DNA from: Clostridiales bacterium DTU089
GTDB taxonomy: Bacteria; Bacillota; Clostridia; Oscillospirales; Acutalibacteraceae
NCBI GenBank assembly: GCA_001513045.1
Contig: LFSB01000027.1
Span: 19,316 to 83,315, forward strand
Direction: 5' to 3'
Length of the DNA stretch: 64,000 nucleotides
How positions within the stretch are numbered: the first letter of the stretch is position 1; each line of letters starts with the position of its first letter. The notes beneath the pieces are model-generated. The model had not been told where the DNA came from. It did not search any database and worked only from the letters and a program-made list of their open reading frames with translations. Of this stretch, positions 16,639 to 25,295 are shown piece after piece. Made by a program: the position numbers and the translations under genes.

Positions 16639-17411
16639 AACGCCACCTCCTCTGCATTGAAAACAGGACCGTCTGAGCACACATGAGAATGCTTTATGTC
16701 CCCGTTTTCATCTCTGGTGCGGCAGGCGCATACGAGACATGCGCCAACTCCGCAGCCCATGCGTTCTTCAAGCGAAACATAGCAGTCCACGTTATACATT
16801 TTTGCAAGAGCTGCAACGTTTTTAAGCATTATTGTCGGTCCGCATGCCGCAATTACCTGAGGCGGGTCGTTTTCAAGACGCTTTCTGAGTACATCGGTGA
16901 CAAAGCCGTGTGTTCCGAGTGAGCCGTCATCGGTAGTTACACTCACATCTCCGCACACGTCAAAAAAGTCATCTATGAGTATAGCGGCCTCGCTGTTGCG
17001 GAAGCCGAGTATGGCATCGCAGGCTCCGTTGAAGGATTTTGCAACCTCCAGAAGCGGAGGCACACCTATTCCTCCTCCGACAACCACAGCGGAGTCATAG
17101 GCGTAAAGTGCGGTAAAGCCCTTGCCGAGAGGTCCGAGAATATTCAATGTATCGCCCGCTTTTTTTCCGGAAAGAAGACGTGTTCCCTCCCCGCGCTGTT
17201 CAAAAACAAATCTTATTGTTGAGTTGGTTTTATCAATCTCGCAAATGGAAATGGGGCGACGCAGAAGCTTTTCCGCAGAGCATATAACATGAATAAACTG
17301 TCCCGGAAACGCATCTGAGGCAAGCTGCGGACAGCTTACCTTAAAATCAAATACGGTGTCGGAAAGCTTTTCGGCGGATACAATTGGGAAATCATCCTGA
17401 TATACAGCCAC
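16635..17411 (-). CDS. pyrK: dihydroorotate dehydrogenase B, electron transfer subunit
   Basis: PyrK carries FAD and a [2Fe-2S] cluster and couples PyrDB to NAD. The protein has an N-terminal flavin-binding barrel with RPISICEID, a NAD-binding GGGIGVPPLLEVAK, and the cluster motif CGVGACLVC with a further Cys in SHVCSDGPVF. GTG at 17411 lies eight bases after AAAGGAG; GTG and TTG codons up to 17420 are in frame but too close. It overlaps pyrD and follows the carB-like gene by 20 bases. Confidence 0.95.
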   Translation of the reverse strand: MAVYQDDFPIVSAEKLSDTVFDFKVSCPQLASDAFPGQFIHVICSAEKLLRRPISICEIDKTNSTIRFVFEQRGEGTRLLSGKKAGDTLNILGPLGKGFTALYAYDSAVVVGGGIGVPPLLEVAKSFNGACDAILGFRNSEAAILIDDFFDVCGDVSVTTDDGSLGTHGFVTDVLRKRLENDPPQVIAACGPTIMLKNVAALAKMYNVDCYVSLEERMGCGVGACLVCACRTRDENGDIKHSHVCSDGPVFNAEEVAF

Positions 17412-17431
17412 TTTCAACACTCCTTTCCGCC

Positions 17432-20254
17432 TTAAAGATTGTTTACATCAAACAGCGGAAGCTCATCAAGCGTGCGCTTTCTTTCCAGACAGGCAGCAAG
17501 AGCCGCTGCCGTATCAACAGATGTGAAGGTTGGGATTTTGCGCTTCAAAGCGGTACGCCTTATAATGATATCATCGGTTATTGCTTTGTTGTCATTAAGC
17601 GGGGAGGTGGAAATTACATACACTATGCGGTTGCTTTTTATAAGCATGAGTGTATTCGGTTCACCCTCATGTATCTTCTTGACGGAATTTGTTGCAATAA
17701 ACTCCGAGTTGAGCATCTTTGCGGTATTTGCCGTGGCAAACATTGAAAAGCCGAGAGATGAGAGCTTGTCGGCGACGGGTATTACGTCCTGCTTATCATA
17801 GTCCTTCACTGAAACAAACACACCGCCGGAGCGTTTTATACGCATTCCGGAGGCTATCAGAGCCTTCAAAAGAGCATCCTCAAATGAATAGGCAATACCC
17901 AAAACCTCTCCGGTGGATTTCATTTCCTCGGTGAGCTGAATATCGGTATCGGCAAAATTTTCAAAGCTGAACACGGGCACCTTTACCGAATACAGTCCCC
18001 TCTTTTCAACAAGACCTATTCCGCAGTCAATCTCAGTGAGGGTTTCTCCGAGCATACAGCGTACAGCGATGTCGGTTACCGGCAGACCGGATGCCTTGGT
18101 TATAAACGGAATATTTCTGCAATGATTCGGTGTTATTTCACTGACGAAGAACTCGTTATTGACGCACACAAAGCGTATGTTGCAGATTCCCTTATATCCG
18201 AGCTCAAGAGCAATCTTAACCGCGTAATCGTAAATCTGAAGCTTTTGCCTTTGGGTAAGTGAGACAGAGGGATACACGCATATTGCGTCTGCGGGATTGA
18301 CCGAGGAACGCTCTATGTGCTCGTAAATTCCTGGCACAAGGCAATCCTTTCCGTCGGTTATAACGTAGCAGCCCATGCTTTTGCCGACCTTATCGGAATA
18401 AGGAACGGATATCTTTTTCAGCAGCTGCTTGAGCGCGATTTGTGTGACCATACGCTTATAGACATTGGCGTCAGCGCCGAGGATTTTTACGCCGTGTTTT
18501 TCGAGAATCTTCGATTTATCAAGACATTTTGCTCCGCCGAATTGAACAACCGCCATATCCGGAGCAAATTTTTCGGTGATTTTTTCAAGCTGTCTGTCGT
18601 TTGACGGTTCAAAAACGGTTATGTCTGCCGCGCTGCTGTCAACAGATACAGCGGCTGGATTGTTGTTAACATATATTGTTCCGAGTCCTTGACGCGAAAG
18701 AGTTTTCAGGCAGTTATAGGCGGCAAAATCATAGTCGGTGCCGTACTCAACCGTTGTTGCTCCGGGTCCGATAACAAGAATGTTTTTTTCTCCGGAGTGT
18801 TCACGGTTTTTGTAATATTTTATACTTGCAGAGTCAAAAAACGCCTCGTCATCCTTGGCAATACGTCCCATTTCGGAGATGAAGAAGGGATGTATGTCCG
18901 ATGCGGCACATATTGTGTTTTCCGATACTCCCCTTTTGAGAAGCTCAAAAATTTCAAAGATGTGCTCGTCATCCATAAGCTCAACGGCATTGAGCAGCTC
19001 ATCGTCCGTCTTTGCGGAGAGTCTTTGAAGAAATGCAATTTTGCCCTCGGGATTTATTGCAGAAACCGCCTTTACAAACGCGCCGCAAAAATCCTTTCCG
19101 AAGCCGAGAACCTCTCCCGTGGAGGTCATACTGAACCCCAGAGTGCGTCTGGCGGGATTGAAATAATCATATGACCACTTGGGTGCACGCACTGCGCAGC
19201 CCTCAAGTACAGGCTCCCTTGAAGCGTCAAAGCCGTTTTCAGCATTTTTTATTCCGTCGAGCGAATAGCCCAAAGCAAGCTTTGCACATACATAGAATAC
19301 CGGATAACCAACCGCCGAAGATGCAAGCGCGGTTTCGCGTGAGGCACCGTAATCCACCCCAAGCGGATAATAGATGTCTGAGTTGTTTTTCAGTGCAAAG
19401 CTGACATTGAAGCAGCCGTATATTCCGAGAGCTTTGACGATACGAAGGGCTGCCTTTTTAAGCATGGCAAGCTCTTTTTCTTCCACTGTCTGTGCGGGAA
19501 TGACGCTTATGCTGTCGCCGGGGCTTATCCCTACCGGATCCACACATTCGGAATTTCCGAGAATTACGGACGTACCGAAGGCATCGCTTATTATCTGAAT
19601 TTCAATCTCCTTGTAGCCCTTTATGGACTTCTCTATGAGAAGCTGCTTTATCATAAGACTGTCCAGATAAGCTGAGGCTGTGTCGAGAAGCTCGCGGATA
19701 TTATAGCAAAGGGTTTTGTCTGAATTGTTCTCCGAGTATGCGGGGCTTACGATTACGGGATAACCTATACTGTCGGCGAATACGCATGCGGCATCAACTC
19801 CGCCGACAACCGCAGAAGGTATGCTCGGCTCGGATATGGAATTCAAAAAAGCGTTGAAGCTCTGATTGTTTTCGATTGTATAAAGTGTATCGGGGTCTAT
19901 GGAAAGAAGGTCTATTTCGTTATCCTCGAGAAAGCCGCTCTGCGAAAGCTCCGCAGCAAGCTCAAAACCGTGAACGCCTCCCGTAAATGCCATTAAAGCA
20001 TCGGGCTTTTCGGATTGAATTATACGTTTTATAACATCTGTTTTCAGAGGCTCGGTATAGACGTGGTCCGCTATTTCCCTGCATGTGATTATAGAAGCCG
20101 GGTCGGGATTGATTACTATTATTTCGGCGCCGTCCTCACGCAGGGCACTGCAAGCCTGCACGGCGGCGAGGTCGTATTCGGAGGATTTCCCCACAACTAC
20201 AGCTCCCGATGAAATAAGTAAAACCTTTTTATAGCTTTTTATAGCGTTATGCAT
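17432..20254 (-). CDS. carbamoyl-phosphate synthase large-subunit homologue lacking ATP-grasp active sites
   Basis: The 940-residue protein aligns along its length with CarB (about 1070 residues) but is degenerate. N half: KVLLISSGAVVVGKSSEYD replaces the usual GQ-containing start, the RPS ATP motif reads VSPAYS (about 169-174), and the metal and phosphate ligands of IEMNPR become LGVDYG (about 298-303). C half: after SVPYSD (about 616-621) the whole segment with the RPSYVLGG nucleotide loop is missing, and IEVNPR becomes SEITPN (about 705-710). The middle oligomerisation domain is shortened. The C-terminal MGS-like regulatory domain (about 820-925) is retained. The frame is open throughout with a good GGAGG site, so it is maintained, probably as a non-catalytic or regulatory protein. 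No carA lies nearby. Confidence 0.8.
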   Translation of the reverse strand: MHNAIKSYKKVLLISSGAVVVGKSSEYDLAAVQACSALREDGAEIIVINPDPASIITCREIADHVYTEPLKTDVIKRIIQSEKPDALMAFTGGVHGFELAAELSQSGFLEDNEIDLLSIDPDTLYTIENNQSFNAFLNSISEPSIPSAVVGGVDAACVFADSIGYPVIVSPAYSENNSDKTLCYNIRELLDTASAYLDSLMIKQLLIEKSIKGYKEIEIQIISDAFGTSVILGNSECVDPVGISPGDSISVIPAQTVEEKELAMLKKAALRIVKALGIYGCFNVSFALKNNSDIYYPLGVDYGASRETALASSAVGYPVFYVCAKLALGYSLDGIKNAENGFDASREPVLEGCAVRAPKWSYDYFNPARRTLGFSMTSTGEVLGFGKDFCGAFVKAVSAINPEGKIAFLQRLSAKTDDELLNAVELMDDEHIFEIFELLKRGVSENTICAASDIHPFFISEMGRIAKDDEAFFDSASIKYYKNREHSGEKNILVIGPGATTVEYGTDYDFAAYNCLKTLSRQGLGTIYVNNNPAAVSVDSSAADITVFEPSNDRQLEKITEKFAPDMAVVQFGGAKCLDKSKILEKHGVKILGADANVYKRMVTQIALKQLLKKISVPYSDKVGKSMGCYVITDGKDCLVPGIYEHIERSSVNPADAICVYPSVSLTQRQKLQIYDYAVKIALELGYKGICNIRFVCVNNEFFVSEITPNHCRNIPFITKASGLPVTDIAVRCMLGETLTEIDCGIGLVEKRGLYSVKVPVFSFENFADTDIQLTEEMKSTGEVLGIAYSFEDALLKALIASGMRIKRSGGVFVSVKDYDKQDVIPVADKLSSLGFSMFATANTAKMLNSEFIATNSVKKIHEGEPNTLMLIKSNRIVYVISTSPLNDNKAITDDIIIRRTALKRKIPTFTSVDTAAALAACLERKRTLDELPLFDVNNL

Positions 20255-20268
20255 TGTGTTTCCTCCGG

Positions 20269-21189
20269 TTATTTTATATATGAATTGATTTCGTCTCTCA
20301 TTCTGATTGCCTCTGCGCGTGCTGCTGCGGCGTATTCCTTTTCATCGCGCCCTTGCTTTTTATATGCACACATTATCGCACGGGAAGAGTTGATTACGGC
20401 ACCGAGCGAATTTTCATCAAATGCTCCGCGAACATCAGCGGCGCTTCCGCCCTGTGCTCCGTATCCGGGAACAAGGAAAAAAGTATGAGGCATTGCCTGT
20501 CTGAGCAAATTCAGCTGTTCGGGATAGGTCGCTCCTACAACGGCTCCGACAGCAGAATAACCGTATTTTCCTACGGTATCCTCTCCCCATTTTTCGCACT
20601 TTTCGCCCATGGTTTCGTATACACTTCTGCCGTCATCAAGCTTTCTGTCCTGAAGCTCTCCGGAGGACGGATTTGAGGTTTTCACAAGAACAAATATACC
20701 CTTGTCCTGTTCTTTACAGACGCCCAAAAGCGGAGCTATTCCGTCAGTGCCGAGATATCCGTTAACCGTAAGTGCATCTGCACCGAATGCTGCAACGGTT
20801 TCGCTGCCTATTGCAACAGTGCCGAGGTGAGCGGTTGAGTACGCCTCCATCGTTGTGCCGATATCGTTACGCTTGCCGTCGGTTATAACAAACATACCCT
20901 TCTGTTTGGCGTAATCAACAGTTCTTTTGAGTGCGCGTACTCCCTGCCAGCCATACATTTCATAGTAGGCGCATTGGGGCTTTACCGCCGGAACAATATC
21001 ATACAGTGCATCTATGAGCCCCGCGTTAAATCTGAACAGAGCTTCAGCAGCTCCGTCCGGAGTTTCTCCGTATTCCGCAAAGGAAGCGTCAAGTATGTAC
21101 TTGGGTATGAAATCGAGCTTGGGGTCAAGCCCTGCGACAGTGGGATTTCCGGTGAGACGGATTTTTTCAATAAGCCTGTCAAACGACAT
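20269..21189 (-). CDS. pyrF: orotidine 5'-phosphate decarboxylase, type 2
   Basis: PyrF converts OMP to UMP. The 306-residue length and motifs are those of the subfamily 2 enzyme: AGLDPKLDFIP, the catalytic DGKRNDIG with Lys and Asp, STAHLG, and VKTSNPSSGELQD. AAGGAG precedes the ATG. It lies 14 bases from pyrC and 14 from the carB-like gene, firmly inside the pyr run. Confidence 0.95.
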   Translation of the reverse strand: MSFDRLIEKIRLTGNPTVAGLDPKLDFIPKYILDASFAEYGETPDGAAEALFRFNAGLIDALYDIVPAVKPQCAYYEMYGWQGVRALKRTVDYAKQKGMFVITDGKRNDIGTTMEAYSTAHLGTVAIGSETVAAFGADALTVNGYLGTDGIAPLLGVCKEQDKGIFVLVKTSNPSSGELQDRKLDDGRSVYETMGEKCEKWGEDTVGKYGYSAVGAVVGATYPEQLNLLRQAMPHTFFLVPGYGAQGGSAADVRGAFDENSLGAVINSSRAIMCAYKKQGRDEKEYAAAARAEAIRMRDEINSYIK

Positions 21190-21203
21190 GTTCTTTCTCC
21201 TTA

Positions 21204-22481
21204 TCAGTCCTTGAAAACGAGTTTTCCGTTATAGACGGTATATTTTATTTTTGAGGTCAGCTGTACGCCTTTAAAAACACTGTTATGTGACTTTCCGTGA
21301 AGCTTTCCGGGCTCCGGACACCATTTTTCGTTAAGGTCAATGAGCGTAAAGTTGGCAGGTGAACCGACTCTTATGCTTCCGCCGCCGGTGCAGAGTATTT
21401 TTGCGGGCGCCGCCGACATCAGGTATATGAGCTTGAACAGACTTATATATCCGCCCTTTACAAGATATGTATATGCCGCCGAGAAAGAGGTTTCAAGCCC
21501 GATTGTGCCGTTGGGTGCGGTGAGGAAATCGGCTTTTTCCGCCGCTGTATGCGGTGCGTGGTCGGTTGCTATGGCATCTATCGTGCCGTCAATCAGACCT
21601 CGTATTATCGACTTTCTGTCCTGCTCGCTTCTGAGAGGCGGATTCATTCTGTAATCAGCATCCTGTTGTGCAAGCAGCTCATCATTAAATGAGAAATAGT
21701 GAGGACAGGTTTCCGCGGTTACACGTACGCCGAGATTTTTGACCGCTCTGATAAGCTCGGTCGAATTTCCGGTGCTCACATGGCATATATGAAGCTTGGC
21801 TCCGCTGCCGGCGGAGAGAAGTATTGCCAAATCACGTGCGGTTCCCGCATCCTCCGCAGCAGAAGGTATGCCTTGGACGCCGAGCATTTCACTGACCGTT
21901 CCCTCGTTCATTATGCCGCCCTGCGAGAGAAACGCATCCTCGCAATGAGCGAGAATCGGCACATTGTACCATGAGGACATCTTGAGTGCTTCAAGCATGA
22001 GGGCGGAATCACTTACACTTTTTCCGTCCTCTGAAAAAGCAACGGCACCGGCCTTTACAAGGGCTTCAAAATCCGTTAGCTCTTTTCCCTGCATCCCCTT
22101 TGTTATAGCTGCAACGGGAAGCACCTTTGCGGTTGCGCTTTTTGCCTTGTCAAGTATGTAGGATATGGTATCCGGCGAATCGGCAACGGGATTTGTATTC
22201 GGCATTGTCGCAAGAGCCGTTATGCCTCCGGCAGAGGCGGCTTCGCAACCGGAAAGAATATCCTCCTTATCCGTAAAGCCCGGTTCACGAAGATGTGTAT
22301 GCATATCAAGAAATCCCGGAGCCGCAACAAGGCCGTCGGCATCTATGGTCTGAGATGCGTCCTGTTTTATACCGCTTCCCATTTCGGCAATTACGCCGTC
22401 ATTGACAAGTATATCTCCTGTGGAGTCGATTGAGCCGACAGGGTCGATAATTCGTGCGTTTTTTATCAGTAAGCTGTTCAT
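21204..22481 (-). CDS. pyrC: dihydroorotase
   Basis: PyrC closes carbamoyl aspartate to dihydroorotate. This 425-residue protein is the class I (Bacillus-type) form, with the zinc motif DMHTHLREPG (about 59-68), ILAHCED, HICHVST, and the late ATDHAPH plus catalytic DHAPHT region. The start has AGAAGGAG. It is 26 bases downstream of the penicillin-binding protein gene. Confidence 0.95.
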   Translation of the reverse strand: MNSLLIKNARIIDPVGSIDSTGDILVNDGVIAEMGSGIKQDASQTIDADGLVAAPGFLDMHTHLREPGFTDKEDILSGCEAASAGGITALATMPNTNPVADSPDTISYILDKAKSATAKVLPVAAITKGMQGKELTDFEALVKAGAVAFSEDGKSVSDSALMLEALKMSSWYNVPILAHCEDAFLSQGGIMNEGTVSEMLGVQGIPSAAEDAGTARDLAILLSAGSGAKLHICHVSTGNSTELIRAVKNLGVRVTAETCPHYFSFNDELLAQQDADYRMNPPLRSEQDRKSIIRGLIDGTIDAIATDHAPHTAAEKADFLTAPNGTIGLETSFSAAYTYLVKGGYISLFKLIYLMSAAPAKILCTGGGSIRVGSPANFTLIDLNEKWCPEPGKLHGKSHNSVFKGVQLTSKIKYTVYNGKLVFKD

Positions 22482-22507
22482 AAATATCTCCTTCTGTTTT
22501 TAGCTTT

Positions 22508-24757
22508 TTAAGGTTCAATTTGTTCGGGCGGAAGTGTGCTTTCTTCAACAGGCTCCGTGGGATTTGAAGAATCTTCTCCTGTTCCGACGCAGGAGGTACA
22601 GGTTGACGGAAGCGATGACATTTTATACCATCCCATTGATTTTGAAGTACAGCCGGCGGAGGCAATAAGACCGGTTCTGGTGCAATATGCCAGCTTTACA
22701 ACATTTTCATTTGAAGGAAATTCTTTTATTTCAAGGTTTTTATGAACCTCTTTCATTATTTCAAGATATATTTTTCCGGCAGGGTTTCCCGAAACATTGC
22801 GGATTTCCGTGTTCACGTCGTAGCCGTACCAGACTGCGGCAACGTAGTACGGAGTTCCTCCGCAGTACCAGCGGTCAAAGTAGTCACTTGTGGTACCGGT
22901 TTTTGCATACAACGGCATACCGCTTTTTACGGAATATCCTGCGGCAGAACCGGACACGACAACGGTTTCCATCATGCGTCGCATAACTTCGGAGGTATCC
23001 GGAGCGATTGCTTGCTCATAGCCGTTTGCGGTGCTGTTGAGAAGCACCTCGGAACCGTCGTTATTTGTTACGAGAGAATAGCTGCAAGGAGAGTAGTATT
23101 TGCCGTTGTTTCCGAAAATCGCGTAAGCGGATGCCATCTCAAGTGTGGTTACACCTCTGTACATTCCGCCGACAGCCATTGAGGAATATCCGATATCCGA
23201 GCCTTCTCCGCTTTCATTCAGTGTGGTTATGTGGAGGGTGTCCTTCAAAAAATCGAAGCAGCTTTGAGGAGTCATCATCTTTGCAAGCTGTGCCGGAACT
23301 GTGTTGAGAGACTGCGCTATGGCGTATTGTACGGTTACAAAGGACGACGGAGAACCGGCGCTGCCGCCGTAGTTGTGCGGCCATACTATGCCGTTGAGAA
23401 GTATGCCGTAGTTCTGGATTTTTGAAGACCAGCTGATGTAGTTCTTTTCCACAGCCAGAGTATAAACGGATAGGGGCTTAATTGAAGAACCGGGCTGACG
23501 CGGAGAATTTGTCGCTCTGTTCAGGCAGCGGAAGCCGGGCTTCTCACCTGCTCCTCCGACCATCGCAACAACTCTGCCCTCATAGTCCATGATGGTGATT
23601 GCGGACTGCACGGCAGGCTTTTCAGGGGTGTCCTGTTCCTTTGGGAAGGTTATGCGGTTTACATAGACGTTTTCGGCGATGCTCTGTACCTCAAGGTTCA
23701 CATAGGTATATATTTTCAGGCCGCCGTAAAACACCTTGCGCCATGCGTCATAGTATGTGAAATTGTATTTCTTCTGCATATCACGTATTACGGAGTCAAT
23801 TACATATTCAACGTAATAACTGGGATATTCGGACTGGGAGCCGTTTGTATAGGTGTCCTTTAAATCTTTTTCTTCCTTCTTTTCAGAGGTGTCAACGTAA
23901 TCCGGACTGTTGGTGAATACCATTTTGTACGCCAGCGCGTCATCATGCTCCTGCTGTGAAATATAACCGTAGATAAGCATGTTGTTCAAACATACCTTTT
24001 GCCGCTCGGCGTTCTTTTCGGGATGAAGCAACGGATCGTAAGTGTATGGCTCCTGAGTTATAGCCGCCAGTGAAGCGCATTCGGCAAGATTCAACTCACT
24101 TACCTCTTTGCCGAAATACAGCTCCGCTGCGGTTTTAACTCCGTAGCAGCCCTGGTCGAGATAAAGAGTGTTGAGATATGCCTCAAGTATGGTGTCCTTT
24201 GAGTAGTGCTTTTCCAAATTCAGGGCGTAGAGTATTTCATTGAATTTTCTTTTAAATGTGCGCTGATTTTCTCCTGTAAGGTTTTTTATAAGCTGCTGTG
24301 TTATGGTTGAACCGCCCTGCTTGAACCTCTCCTTGACAATGACGCTTGCGGTTCTGAACCAGTCAACGCCGTTGTGCTTAGGAAATCGCTTGTCCTCAAG
24401 AGAAATAAAGGCATCCTTGAGATCCTGCGGCATTTCTGATATGCTCAGCCATATTCGGTTCTCCTCACCGTGCAGACGCGTAAGCTCAACAGGCGTATTG
24501 TTGTTGTCGTACGCATATATGATGGTGGTTTGGTTCTGGTTGTTTTTGTATTCATCCAGATTTATAGCGAGGTCTCCGTTTGCGAACGATACTGTATATG
24601 TCAGCACATATATTCCCACACATGAGCAGACTATTACACCGATAAGAAGACAGGAAAGAAATATTACAAAAAGAGTATTGAGAACAGGGTGGTTTTTCTT
24701 CAGATTTTCTCTCCTGTTTTTCTTGAGTTTTGATTTTTTATCAGGCTTTTTATTCAT
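22508..24757 (-). CDS. class A penicillin-binding protein (transglycosylase/transpeptidase)
   Basis: This 749-residue bifunctional enzyme polymerises and cross-links peptidoglycan outside the membrane. It has a very basic cytoplasmic start (KKPDKKSKLKKNRR), one membrane segment (about 27-52), a GT51 domain with EDKRFPKHNGVD and the catalytic region GGSTITQQLIKN, and a transpeptidase domain with SSIK (SxxK), SLN (SxN) and KTGTT (KTG). The C-terminus ends in a short Pro/Glu/Ser-rich tail after two Cys pairs (CTRTG, CTSKS). ATG at 24757 has GGAGG seven bases upstream. It appears to be the first gene of the run leading into the pyr genes. Confidence 0.94.
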   Translation of the reverse strand: MNKKPDKKSKLKKNRRENLKKNHPVLNTLFVIFLSCLLIGVIVCSCVGIYVLTYTVSFANGDLAINLDEYKNNQNQTTIIYAYDNNNTPVELTRLHGEENRIWLSISEMPQDLKDAFISLEDKRFPKHNGVDWFRTASVIVKERFKQGGSTITQQLIKNLTGENQRTFKRKFNEILYALNLEKHYSKDTILEAYLNTLYLDQGCYGVKTAAELYFGKEVSELNLAECASLAAITQEPYTYDPLLHPEKNAERQKVCLNNMLIYGYISQQEHDDALAYKMVFTNSPDYVDTSEKKEEKDLKDTYTNGSQSEYPSYYVEYVIDSVIRDMQKKYNFTYYDAWRKVFYGGLKIYTYVNLEVQSIAENVYVNRITFPKEQDTPEKPAVQSAITIMDYEGRVVAMVGGAGEKPGFRCLNRATNSPRQPGSSIKPLSVYTLAVEKNYISWSSKIQNYGILLNGIVWPHNYGGSAGSPSSFVTVQYAIAQSLNTVPAQLAKMMTPQSCFDFLKDTLHITTLNESGEGSDIGYSSMAVGGMYRGVTTLEMASAYAIFGNNGKYYSPCSYSLVTNNDGSEVLLNSTANGYEQAIAPDTSEVMRRMMETVVVSGSAAGYSVKSGMPLYAKTGTTSDYFDRWYCGGTPYYVAAVWYGYDVNTEIRNVSGNPAGKIYLEIMKEVHKNLEIKEFPSNENVVKLAYCTRTGLIASAGCTSKSMGWYKMSSLPSTCTSCVGTGEDSSNPTEPVEESTLPPEQIEP

Positions 24758-24968
24758 TTGTATACCTCCGTGACAGAGAATTATCAAATTTTGCGAAAAC
24801 AAAACCGAAGTGTAAAAAACTATAATATATATTGTACCATATTTTTAAGTATAATTTCCATTATTTTCAAAAAATATTTAAATATTTATCGGCGTTTCGG
24901 CATATTTTTTCTCCTGCAAGTCAAAAATATCCATTGTATACATTATAAAGCAAAAAAGAGGAATAAAA

Positions 24969-25292
24969 ATGAACAGACAGAAAAACATTGCGGCCGTTCT
25001 CATTATTGCGTTAATCCTTTTTTTCGGACGCGGCTGTTCGGACGAAACTCCGGATATTACCGTTACTCATACTCAGCAGATAACGACGGCAACCGGGGAA
25101 GCGTCCGGTTATGTAGTAAAAACCTACAACGGAAAGATTGCTGTTTTTCATAAGAGTGAAAATGTACCGATGACAGTGTTTGAGGTGCGTGCGGACAGCT
25201 TACCTGAGGTTGACCGTGAAGCTCTTGAGTCCGGCATATTTGCTGCCGATGACTCGGAGCTTCAGCGTTTGATTGAAGACTATACAAGTTGA
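24969..25292 (+). CDS. small membrane-anchored protein with BofC C-terminal-like domain
   Basis: The 107-residue protein has a hydrophobic N-terminal segment (about 7-20), a short linker, and a compact domain beginning YVVKTYNGKIAVFHK and ending ALESGIFAADDSELQRLIEDYTS. This end resembles the C-terminal domain of BofC, a forespore inter-membrane protein that modulates sigK activation; the match is a pattern I recognise, not a full-length fit. A Cys follows the hydrophobic stretch (GRGCSD), but Arg before it breaks the lipobox. AGAGG precedes the start. Presence of sigK 2.3 kb away is suggestive only. Confidence 0.55.
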   Translation: MNRQKNIAAVLIIALILFFGRGCSDETPDITVTHTQQITTATGEASGYVVKTYNGKIAVFHKSENVPMTVFEVRADSLPEVDREALESGIFAADDSELQRLIEDYTS

Positions 25293-25295
25293 TTT

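Noticed and set aside
24969..25292. Lipoprotein call for the BofC-like small protein
   Set aside because: The residues before the Cys are G-R-G; Arg at -2 does not fit a lipobox.
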